DNA from: Candidatus Endomicrobium neocapritermitis
GTDB lineage: Bacteria > Elusimicrobiota > Endomicrobiia > Endomicrobiales > Endomicrobiaceae
Direction: 5' to 3'
NCBI GenBank assembly: GCA_009778325.1
Contig: WRJZ01000047.1
Coordinates: forward strand, 1 to 64,000
DNA: 64,000 nt
Shown here: positions 53,466-61,657 of the stretch, piece after piece
Numbering within the stretch: position 1 is the stretch's first letter
How the letters are laid out: the number at the start of each line of letters is the position of its first letter
The notes under the pieces: model-generated
Databases searched by the model: none
Told to the model about the DNA's origin: nothing
What the model saw: only the letters and a program-made list of their open reading frames with translations
Program-made: the position numbers and the translations under genes

Positions 53466-54428
53466 GTGGCGATTACCTATAAAAAAGCGGGCGTGGATAT
53501 TGATGCCGGAAATGAGCTTGTTAAAAGAATAAGAAAAAAATTTCCTAAAATCGGAGGCTTTGGCGGATTGTTTCCGATAGCAGGCACGAAATATAATATT
53601 GTCAGTTCTACCGACGGAGTAGGTACAAAGCTTAAGATAGCTTTTCTGCTTAATAAGCATGACACCGTCGGAATAGATTTAGTTGCCATGAATGTCAATG
53701 ATTTAATCTGCTGCGGCGCAAAACCGCTGTTTTTTCTTGATTATTTTGCGTGCGGCAAGCTGAACGTTGATCAGGCTGAAAATGTGATAAAAGGAATTGC
53801 CGAAGGGTGTAAGCAGGCCGGCGCGCAGCTTATAGGCGGAGAAACCGCGGAAATGCCAGGATTTTATAAAGACGGCGAATATGATTTGGCCGGTTTTTCA
53901 GTCGGAATTGTTGAAAAAGGCAAAGAAATTTCTGGTAAAAAAATTAAAGCCGGAGACGTGTTGATAGGGCTTCCTTCAAGCGGACCTCATTCAAACGGCT
54001 ATTCCCTGATAAGAAAAATTTTTTCCGACGCGGAACTTAAAAAATATTCGAAACAGTTGCTTGCCCCGACGAAAATTTACGTAAAAGAGATTTTGGCCGC
54101 CGTAAAAAAATTCAATTCAAAAAAAGAAAATATAACTGGCATAGCACATATAACAGGAGGAAGCTTTTATGATAAAATAAAGAGAATCCTTCCGGATAAT
54201 TGCCGGATTGTGATTGAAAAAAATTCATGGAAAGTACCTGAAGTATTTCAGATAATACAAAGAAACGGTAATGTTCCCGAAGACGATATTTACAGGACTT
54301 TAAATATGGGAATAGGAATGGTTCTTATCGTTAAACCTGAAATTGCCGTTAAGGCAAAAAAGTTTTTTAAAGGCGCGAAGGCAATAGGATATGTAAAAAA
54401 AGGAATTAAAGGCGTAGAGATAATTTAA
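53466..54428 (+). CDS. purM: Phosphoribosylformylglycinamidine cyclo-ligase (AIR synthetase)
   Basis: 320 residues from a GTG start. VDIDAGNELVKRI at the start, STDGVGTKLKIAF, GGETAEMPGFY and GLPSSGPHSNGYSL are family motifs. It closes FGAM to AIR. It is slightly short compared with the about 345 of E. coli because the C-terminal end is trimmed. Confidence 0.95.
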   Translation: MAITYKKAGVDIDAGNELVKRIRKKFPKIGGFGGLFPIAGTKYNIVSSTDGVGTKLKIAFLLNKHDTVGIDLVAMNVNDLICCGAKPLFFLDYFACGKLNVDQAENVIKGIAEGCKQAGAQLIGGETAEMPGFYKDGEYDLAGFSVGIVEKGKEISGKKIKAGDVLIGLPSSGPHSNGYSLIRKIFSDAELKKYSKQLLAPTKIYVKEILAAVKKFNSKKENITGIAHITGGSFYDKIKRILPDNCRIVIEKNSWKVPEVFQIIQRNGNVPEDDIYRTLNMGIGMVLIVKPEIAVKAKKFFKGAKAIGYVKKGIKGVEII

Positions 54429-54440
54429 GGCGGTGAGGAT

Positions 54441-55442
54441 ATGGAAAAAGAGATGATTATAGAGTCGTTGGATAAGTTTATAAGCAATATTGACGTCATT
54501 CAAGCTGAAAGCGGGCCTAAATCAAACGATTTTGTTAAATGGGTAAGAGATGTCAAGCAGTTTATTGAAAAGGCTTTCGGCGCGGAGCATCCGCAGCTTA
54601 GAGCGCTCAGAAAAATTGATTATTATCCGAAACAATTTGATATTCTTTCGTCTGAGTCAGCCTTTAAAAAAGCATGGATTGAAGGTTTAATGCAGGCAAA
54701 AGCCATTCTTGAAGGACTTAGAACCGATGTTGCAGGCGTTCTTCCGAAAGAGGAAAAACAAGAAGAAGTTAAAGAGAAAGTTAAAACTGTTGTTGAAGAA
54801 CCTCAAAGTGTCGATATAAAGACAGAGACGGTTATCAATAAGCCGGCGCCTCAGGAACCTCCTGACGCCGCTCCGGATATGGACATTGAAATTGTAAAGC
54901 CTGTGGAGATTGTTGAAGAAATAATTGCTAAAAATGTTGAAGAAACACCTGTTAAAAATAAGGTTAAGGCGGAAGAAAAGAAGGAGTCTGTCATGAAAAA
55001 AGGTAAAAAAGTTCTCCTAGTTAATATACAAGACGCAAAATTAAATGAAAACATTTTTATGTTCATAAAAAATATGGGATATGAGCCGGTTGTAGTTGAC
55101 CATAGTACGGAAGGGGATTCTTTTATAACGGATGTCATGAGCAGTTCAATAGATGAGGAGGCTGCTTATGCCATAATTCACTGGAACGGAGATGTTGAGT
55201 GCGGCGGCAAAAAACTTCCAAAACCGTGCGCTATATTCAGCACCGGGTATTATGTGGCAAAACTTACGAATAAAAAAGTCTTGATAATTACATATGACGA
55301 TATATATTCTAATGACGAGAACTACAAAGGGTTGAATTTTCTTGTCATTGACGATATCTATGAGCTTATGGAATTGAAACTGGCAAAAGAAATGGATGCC
55401 GCCGGTTTGAACATAGATTTTAATTTCTTAAAGAAGAAATAA
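54441..55442 (+). CDS. TIR-like (PF10137-type) predicted nucleotide-binding protein lacking the catalytic Glu
   Basis: 333 residues. Residues about 15-95 are the helical domain that often precedes this TIR-like fold (AFGAEHPQLRAL...AFKKAWIEGL). A Glu/Lys/Pro linker spans about 100-188. Residues 189-333 match the PF10137 pattern: VLLVNIQD, GYEPVVVDHSTEGDSFITDV, AYAIIHWNGD, FSTGYYVAKLTNKKVLI and ELKLAKEMDAAGLNIDFN. At the place of the NADase Glu in the usual FELGYFIGKL, this protein has Ser267 (FSTGYYVAKL). So it is probably a ligand-binding, non-hydrolytic version. It is 12 bp after purM and lies within the purine cluster. Confidence 0.75.
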   Translation: MEKEMIIESLDKFISNIDVIQAESGPKSNDFVKWVRDVKQFIEKAFGAEHPQLRALRKIDYYPKQFDILSSESAFKKAWIEGLMQAKAILEGLRTDVAGVLPKEEKQEEVKEKVKTVVEEPQSVDIKTETVINKPAPQEPPDAAPDMDIEIVKPVEIVEEIIAKNVEETPVKNKVKAEEKKESVMKKGKKVLLVNIQDAKLNENIFMFIKNMGYEPVVVDHSTEGDSFITDVMSSSIDEEAAYAIIHWNGDVECGGKKLPKPCAIFSTGYYVAKLTNKKVLIITYDDIYSNDENYKGLNFLVIDDIYELMELKLAKEMDAAGLNIDFNFLKKK

Positions 55443-55545
55443 GATTAATATAAAAGATGCTGAATGTTGGTGGCACCGCCTGTTCATACGAGCGTAAAGC
55501 TGTGGATAGGCGGTTTCATATGTATATCATTAAGGAAACTTGTAA

Positions 55546-56139
55546 ATGAAAAAAATTGCGGTTTTAGTGTCAGGCAGCGGTTCAAATATGCAGGCAATAA
55601 TTGACTCTACTAAAAAAGGGATTCTTAAAGGAGTCGCCGAAGTTGTTTTGGTTGTTTCAAACAGATGCGACGCGTTTGCTTTGCAGAGGTCGAAGAGAGA
55701 AGATATTAAGTCAGCTTGTTTTGAAAGAAAAAATTTTGAAAATGAAGATTCGTATAATAAGGCTGTTTTAAAAGAGCTTAAAAACAGCCATGCGGACATA
55801 ATATGCCTTGCGGGATATATGAGGATTCTGGGTAAAAATATCGTCAATGCTTATCATGGAAGGATTTTAAATATTCATCCGGCTTTGCTGCCGAAATACG
55901 GCGGAAAAGGTATGTACGGGCATTTTGTGCATCAGGCCGTTATTGACGGCAGAGAGAAACAATCCGGCGCTACCGCGCATTTTGTCGATGAGAATTATGA
56001 TACGGGAAAAATAATTATACAAAAAGAAGTTCCCGTTTTTGAAAATGACACGCAGGAAACTTTAGCTAAAAGAGTGCTTGAAGCCGAGCATCAGATTTAT
56101 CAGCAGGCAATAAAAAAAGTCATAGAAAATTTTAAATAA
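55546..56139 (+). CDS. purN: Phosphoribosylglycinamide formyltransferase (PurN)
   Basis: 197 residues. VLVSGSGSNMQAIIDS at the start; catalytic Asn-His in LNIHPALLPKYGG and Asp in HFVDENYDTG. Transfers formyl from 10-formyl-THF to GAR. The 103 bp gap before it holds a long CCGCCT...AGGCGG inverted pair with a 26 nt loop and nothing else of note. Confidence 0.95.
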   Translation: MKKIAVLVSGSGSNMQAIIDSTKKGILKGVAEVVLVVSNRCDAFALQRSKREDIKSACFERKNFENEDSYNKAVLKELKNSHADIICLAGYMRILGKNIVNAYHGRILNIHPALLPKYGGKGMYGHFVHQAVIDGREKQSGATAHFVDENYDTGKIIIQKEVPVFENDTQETLAKRVLEAEHQIYQQAIKKVIENFK

Positions 56140-56260
56140 AGAAGAGTGAAAAGTGGAGAGTGAAGAGTGAAAATACGGCGTTATCCGTTTTTGCAGAGGC
56201 AAAGCCTCAGTAAAAACACTTTATCTTCACTCTCCACTCTTAACTCTTCACTCTGTTGTT
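56140..56260 (+). repeat. Palindromic element E18 (AGAGTGA heptamer arms, single hairpin core)
   Basis: Left arm GAGTGAA-AAGTGGA-GAGTGAA-GAGTGAA; right arm CACTCTC-CACTCTT-AACTCTT-CACTCTG. One core hairpin GTTTTTGC...TAAAAAC with nested GAGGCAAAGCCTC plus GGCGTTATCC. It ends TGTTGTTAAAAGGAG, the RBS of purB. Confidence 0.87.
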
Positions 56261-56274
56261 AAAAGGAGTTAACA

Positions 56275-57570
56275 ATGATACCGCGTTATACGAAGCCGGA
56301 AATGGCGGAAATTTGGTCTGATAAAAACAGATTCAAAAAAATGCTGGAAGTTGAAATTTTTGCAGCGGAAGCGATGATTCCGTTGGGAATAGTTCCGAAA
56401 AAAGCGGTAGAAGTTATAAAGAAAAAAGCAAAGATTGACGTCAAAAGAATTAATGAAATTGAACGCACTGTTAAGCATGACGTTATAGCTTTTTTGACAG
56501 CGGTTGCCGAAACAACCGGGTCTGAAGGCAGATTTTTGCATCTGGGAATGACTTCTTCCGATGTTTTGGATACCGCGACAGGCGCGCAGCTTCGGCAGTC
56601 AACCCAACTTTTAATAACCGAGACAAAAAAATTGGCGGCTTTAATTGCGAAGCTTGCTAAAAAGTATAAAATGACGCCTGTAATCGGCAGAACGCATGGC
56701 GTTCATGCCGAGCCCATGACATTCGGTTTAAAAGCGGCGTCATGGTATTGCGAGATAGAAAGAAATATAAAAAGATTGGAATCTGCCCTTGAAACAGTGA
56801 GCTACGGAAAAATATCCGGCGCTGTCGGAACAATGGCGCATTTAAGTCCGAAGGTGGAAGCTTATGTGTGTAAGAAAATGGGCTTGAAGCCTGAGCCTGT
56901 TTCAACACAGATTATTCCCAGAGACAGACATTCTGTTTACTTTTCAACATTGGCTCATCTCGGCGCGTCGCTTGAAAGAATTGCCGTGGAAATAAGACAT
57001 TTGCAAAGGACTGAAGTTTCCGAGGCGGAAGAGCCTTTTACCGAAGGGCAGAAAGGTTCGTCGGCAATGCCGCATAAAAGAAATCCCATAATATCCGAAA
57101 ATATCTGCGGTCTCGCAAGGCTTCTCAGAGGATACGCGCTAACCGCCATGGAGAATATTGCTTTGTGGCATGAAAGAGATATAAGTCACTCTTCCACCGA
57201 AAGAATCATGTTTCCGGATGCGTCGATAGTAATGCATTACATGCTTGTAAGAATGCAAACATTGATTGCCGGACTTAACGTTTATCCTAAAAACATGCAG
57301 AGTAATCTTGATAAAACAAAAGACGTTATTTTTTCCGGGACTCTTTTATTGTCGCTTGTTGATAAAGGGCTTTCGAGAGAAGACGCTTATGCAATGGTGC
57401 AGGCGGCAGCTTTTGACGCAAGAAAAAATAAAACTTCCCTTGAAGAAGCGTGTTCAAGAAGTAAGAGTATAACAAAATACCTTACAATATCTGAGATCAA
57501 AAAAGCTTTCGATGTGAAATCACAATTTAAAAATATAGATTATATCTTCAAAAGAACATTTAAGGGATAG
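56275..57570 (+). CDS. purB: Adenylosuccinate lyase
   Basis: 431 residues. TSSDVLDTATGAQLRQS, GRTHGVHAEPMTFG (catalytic His) and the signature GSSAMPHKRNP (mobile loop Ser) are clear. It acts in both AICAR and AMP formation. AAAGGAG precedes the ATG. The next gene starts 2 bp after its stop. Confidence 0.96.
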   Translation: MIPRYTKPEMAEIWSDKNRFKKMLEVEIFAAEAMIPLGIVPKKAVEVIKKKAKIDVKRINEIERTVKHDVIAFLTAVAETTGSEGRFLHLGMTSSDVLDTATGAQLRQSTQLLITETKKLAALIAKLAKKYKMTPVIGRTHGVHAEPMTFGLKAASWYCEIERNIKRLESALETVSYGKISGAVGTMAHLSPKVEAYVCKKMGLKPEPVSTQIIPRDRHSVYFSTLAHLGASLERIAVEIRHLQRTEVSEAEEPFTEGQKGSSAMPHKRNPIISENICGLARLLRGYALTAMENIALWHERDISHSSTERIMFPDASIVMHYMLVRMQTLIAGLNVYPKNMQSNLDKTKDVIFSGTLLLSLVDKGLSREDAYAMVQAAAFDARKNKTSLEEACSRSKSITKYLTISEIKKAFDVKSQFKNIDYIFKRTFKG

Positions 57571-57572
57571 AT

Positions 57573-58394
57573 ATGAGTAAAAATATTAATGTTCAGGGTG
57601 TAGATATATCGGTATTATCTGATAAAAAAGAAGAGTATATTTCTCTCACAGATATGGCGAAATATAAAAATAGAGAGAATATGGGTCTTGTAATATCTCA
57701 TTGGCTAAGCACTCGTTATACGGTAGAATTTCTTGGCTGCTGGGAGCGATTTAATAATCCGAATTTTAACCTTACGGAATTCAGTAAGGTTAAAAATGAA
57801 AGCGGAAGCAACGGTTTTGTATTATCCGCTAAGCAGTGGATTGAAAAAACAAATGCAATAGGCATTACATCAAAATCCGGCCGTTACGGAGGCGGGACTT
57901 TTGCTCACAGTGATATCGCTTTTGAGTTTGCCACTTGGTTAAGCGCGGAATTTAAATTTTATCTTATAAAAGAGTTTCAGCGTTTAAAAACAGAAGAGCA
58001 AAAGAAGTTATCGCTTGAATGGAATTTGCAAAGAACTATTTCAAAAGTAAATTATCATATTCATACCGACGCTATAAAACAGCATATCATTCCGCCGGCA
58101 TTAACAAAAGAACAAATAAATACCGTATATGCTTCGGAAGCTGATCTGTTAAATGTTGCTTTGTTTGGCAAAACAGCTTTACAGTGGCGTAAAGAAAAGC
58201 CGAAAGCAAAAGGCAATATCAGAGACGACGCCACATTAGAGCAGCTTGTAGTGCTGTCTAACTTAGAAAGTATAAATGCTTTACTTATAGGTCAAAACTT
58301 ACCGCAAAAAGAAAGGCTTCTAATCCTAAATCAAACGGCAATAACGCAATTAAAATCTTTACTTGATAATAAACAAATTTTGAAATTGAAATAA
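57573..58394 (+). CDS. KilA-N domain protein (phage-antirepressor-like)
   Basis: 273 residues. The KilA-N DNA-binding domain spans about 15-135 (ISLTDMAKYKN, VISHWLSTRYTVEFLG, RYGGGTFAHSDIAFEFATWLS, with KFYLIKEFQRLK at its end). The C-terminal half is helical and unrecognised. The family occurs in phage antirepressors and as lone chromosomal genes. It is 2 bp after purB; no phage genes or att sites are nearby, so it looks like a lone accessory gene in the purine operon. Confidence 0.85.
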   Translation: MSKNINVQGVDISVLSDKKEEYISLTDMAKYKNRENMGLVISHWLSTRYTVEFLGCWERFNNPNFNLTEFSKVKNESGSNGFVLSAKQWIEKTNAIGITSKSGRYGGGTFAHSDIAFEFATWLSAEFKFYLIKEFQRLKTEEQKKLSLEWNLQRTISKVNYHIHTDAIKQHIIPPALTKEQINTVYASEADLLNVALFGKTALQWRKEKPKAKGNIRDDATLEQLVVLSNLESINALLIGQNLPQKERLLILNQTAITQLKSLLDNKQILKLK

Positions 58395-58433
58395 ATATTC
58401 TCAACGAAAATAAAATAAAAGAGGAACTTTGAA

Positions 58434-61400
58434 ATGTCTGAATCGAAAGTAAATTATTTTTTGCAGGACGACGGCGCTTTTGTAATTGAGAATTATAATG
58501 CGGCGCCGGCTTTTTCAAGTTTTTTTCCCGGAATAGCCGGTATTAAAGGAATCCCGATGTGGGCTTTTTATGTCAACAGAGCGCAGGGGATAGCGTCGTT
58601 TGGAATAAAAAATAAAAATTATTCGATTATGGAGTTTTATCCGGCAAATACTTCTTACAGTCTCGTTTCAACTTTCGGATTCAGAACATTTCTTAAAATT
58701 AAAAAGTCTGGCAAAACCGTTAATTATGAAGCTTTCCGCGTTAATCCGTGCTATGACGTGAAACAGACTATGTACATAACTTCATGCGATATGGCGATTG
58801 AAGAAATTAACGAAACTTTGGGCATAAAAACTACGGTAAGATACGCGACTCTCCCGAATGAGCCTATAGCGGCGATTATAAGAGCAGTTACGGTTGAAAA
58901 TATTTCCAAATCAAATCTTGAAATTGAAATTGCAGACGGTATGCCGAAACTTATTCCTTATTATGTAAACCAGTGGGCGCAAAAATTTATGAGCACCACG
59001 ATTCAGGCTTGGACTACGGTTGATAATTTTGAGAAAACCGGAAATCCTTTTTTTCGTCTGAAAGTTGATACCGCGGACAGCGCGGAAGTCGTTGAAATCC
59101 GCGAAGGAAATTTTTATTTCGGTTATGCCAATGATAAGAATGTAAAGAAAGCAAATGTCGTTATAAACCCCGAAGTTTTGTTCGGAAGCGATTTGAGCTT
59201 TGAATATCCTCAAAATTTTTTCTCATATGATAAACCTTTCAAATATCCGAAAAGCCAGTTTGCTTCTAACAAATATCCATGCGCGTTCAGCCTTCACTCC
59301 GCAAAGCTTGCGCCAAAGCAAAATTTTACGCTTTATTCCATGACAGGCCATATTGACAGCGTGAGTTCATTGAACTCTTTTATCAAAAAAGCGGGTTCGG
59401 CTAAATATTTTGAATCGAAAATCGAAGAAAATAAAAAACTTATACGCGATATAACAAGCAATGTTACAACGAAATCAGCGTTTGTAAATTTTGATAATTA
59501 CTGCAAACAGATGTATCTGGACAATGTTTTAAGGGGCGGTTATCCTATAACTTTTGAAGACGGCGGCAGGAAAACATCGTATTATGTGTATTCAAGAAAG
59601 CACGGCGACCTTGAAAGAGACTATAATGAATTCCAGCTGTCGCCGAATTATTATTCGCAGGGCAACGGAAATTTCAGGGATATAAACCAGAACAGAAGAA
59701 AAGATATTTTCTTTAATCCTGAAATCGGTGCGAGCGCTTTGAAATATTTTTACAACCTTATTCAAATTGACGGAAATAATCCTCTGGTTGTCAAAGGCGC
59801 GTATTTTGTAATTGACAGCGCAAAAGAATATTACAAAGATATAGACGCTCAGATAGTTGATAAATCCGGCAAAAAGAAAGCTGAAGAATTTTTTAAAAAG
59901 GGGTTTGAGCCGGGCCAGCTTGCAATGTTTGTCGCTAAAGAAAAAATTAAAATAAAAATTAAACTTGAAGATTTTGTCGCGAAGTGCGTTACGTCGGCTT
60001 TGGAAGTTAATGACGCCGATCACGGCGAAGGTTTTTGGGTTGACCACTGGACATACAATCAGGATTTGCTGGACAGCTTTTTGGCGATATATCCGGAGAA
60101 AGAGAACGAAGTTCTTTTTAAAGACAAATCTTTTATTTATTATGACTGCAATCATTATGTTTTGCCACGCGACAGAAAACATGTTTTTTTTGACGGAAAA
60201 GTCAGAAGATACGGAGCTGTGGCAAAAAGCGATGAAAAAGATGCTTTAATTAAATCGAGAAAAGTTAACCCGCATGCTTTGAGAACAAAAGACGGCAAAG
60301 GCGAAGTGTATAAAAATAACCTTGCGTCAAAATTTTTGACGATGATTGCGATAAAAACTGCTACTTTAGACCCTGACGGCATAGGAATAGAAATGGAGTC
60401 GGACAAACCGGGCTGGTATGACTCTCTTAACGGGCTGCCGGGCATTTTCGGTTCGTCAACAAGCGAAACTTTTGAACTTAAGCGCTTTGCATTGTATTTC
60501 AGGGAAGTGTTGAAAAAGAATGCTTCGGAAAAAATTTCCGTGCCTTCTGAAGCCGCTAAATTAATTATCGGTCTTTCGGATTTATTTAAAAAGAAGGCGA
60601 ATGCCTTTGATTTCTGGGATAAAGCAGCTTCTTTGAAAGAAGAATACAGAAAAAAAGTTGTAATGGGAATAAAAGGCGATGAAAGAGTCTTTGACTCGGA
60701 ATATGTAATAAAATTTTTGGAAAACGTACTTAAGAAAATAAACGAAGGATTGAAAAAAGCGGTTGAACCTAAGAGCGGTCTTTATTATACTTATTTCAGT
60801 TATGAAGCCGTTAAATATCAGCCGATAAACTCTAAAAATATAAAAGGTTTGCCGTGCGTAAAAATCACGTCGTTTAAACGTCATCCGCTTCCTTTATTTT
60901 TAGAAGGCGAAGTTCATTATATGAGGTCTGAAACAAATAAAGATACGCTTTTAAAACATGTGCGCAGCATGAGAAAAAGCGGTGTTTATGACCAAAAACT
61001 CGGAATGTTTAAAGTAAATGAGAATCTAAAACAGGAAAGCCTTGAAATCGGAAGAACAAGAGTGTTTAACCGCGGCTGGCTTGAGAATGAATCCGTGTTT
61101 TTGCATATGGCTTACAAATATCTTTTGGAAATTCTTAAAGCCAGATTATATGATGAGTTTTTCAAAGAAATAAAAACAGGGTTTGTATGTTTTGCAGATC
61201 CGAAAATTTATAAGAGAAGCATTCTTGAAAACTCTTCATTTATATGTTCAAGCGCTTTTCCAGATAAGGAAAACCACGGGAGAGGTTTTATCGCAAGGCT
61301 CAGCGGTTCTACGGTTGAATTTATCGATATGTGGATGAGAATGACAATGGGTGAAAAACCGTTCACGTATTCCGGAGGTAAACTTAAATTTGAGCTAAAA

Positions 61401-61646
61401 CCGGTTTTAAATTCAGGCTTTTTTGACAAAGAAGGAAAATTTTCTTTTAAGATGTTCTCAAAGACCGATGTGATATATATAAATCCTTCAAGAAAAAACA
61501 CATATTCAAAAGACGCCGGCATTAAAAAGCTTGAGATACTGTGGAAAGACGGCAAAAAACAGGTTGTAGACGGCAGCGTTGTTGAAGGAAAAGACGCGGA
61601 AAAAATAAGAGAAGTTTTTGCGAAATCCATAAAAGTTTATTTGTAA
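58434..61646 (+). CDS. GH94-related (cellobiose-phosphorylase-like) large enzyme
   Basis: 1070 residues, no signal peptide, so cytoplasmic. The N-terminal beta-sandwich starts DDGAFVIENYNAAPAFSSFFPGI, and the later helical barrel part has HGDLERDYNEFQLSPNYYSQGNGNFRDINQNRR and KPGWYDSLNGLPGIFGSSTSETFELKR. This is the style of GH94/GH149/GH161-type phosphorylases (clan GH-Q), but the classical DWNDGLD catalytic loop reads GWYDSLNG. A role in breaking down a beta-glucoside or similar oligomer is inferred. The next gene is a secreted glycosidase. Confidence 0.6.
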   Translation: MSESKVNYFLQDDGAFVIENYNAAPAFSSFFPGIAGIKGIPMWAFYVNRAQGIASFGIKNKNYSIMEFYPANTSYSLVSTFGFRTFLKIKKSGKTVNYEAFRVNPCYDVKQTMYITSCDMAIEEINETLGIKTTVRYATLPNEPIAAIIRAVTVENISKSNLEIEIADGMPKLIPYYVNQWAQKFMSTTIQAWTTVDNFEKTGNPFFRLKVDTADSAEVVEIREGNFYFGYANDKNVKKANVVINPEVLFGSDLSFEYPQNFFSYDKPFKYPKSQFASNKYPCAFSLHSAKLAPKQNFTLYSMTGHIDSVSSLNSFIKKAGSAKYFESKIEENKKLIRDITSNVTTKSAFVNFDNYCKQMYLDNVLRGGYPITFEDGGRKTSYYVYSRKHGDLERDYNEFQLSPNYYSQGNGNFRDINQNRRKDIFFNPEIGASALKYFYNLIQIDGNNPLVVKGAYFVIDSAKEYYKDIDAQIVDKSGKKKAEEFFKKGFEPGQLAMFVAKEKIKIKIKLEDFVAKCVTSALEVNDADHGEGFWVDHWTYNQDLLDSFLAIYPEKENEVLFKDKSFIYYDCNHYVLPRDRKHVFFDGKVRRYGAVAKSDEKDALIKSRKVNPHALRTKDGKGEVYKNNLASKFLTMIAIKTATLDPDGIGIEMESDKPGWYDSLNGLPGIFGSSTSETFELKRFALYFREVLKKNASEKISVPSEAAKLIIGLSDLFKKKANAFDFWDKAASLKEEYRKKVVMGIKGDERVFDSEYVIKFLENVLKKINEGLKKAVEPKSGLYYTYFSYEAVKYQPINSKNIKGLPCVKITSFKRHPLPLFLEGEVHYMRSETNKDTLLKHVRSMRKSGVYDQKLGMFKVNENLKQESLEIGRTRVFNRGWLENESVFLHMAYKYLLEILKARLYDEFFKEIKTGFVCFADPKIYKRSILENSSFICSSAFPDKENHGRGFIARLSGSTVEFIDMWMRMTMGEKPFTYSGGKLKFELKPVLNSGFFDKEGKFSFKMFSKTDVIYINPSRKNTYSKDAGIKKLEILWKDGKKQVVDGSVVEGKDAEKIREVFAKSIKVYL

Positions 61647-61657
61647 GAGGAAATTTG

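Noticed and set aside
55443-55545. CCGCCT...AGGCGG inverted pair before purN as a riboswitch or terminator
   Set aside because: Six-bp arms with a 26 nt loop, no T-run, no known riboswitch motif.
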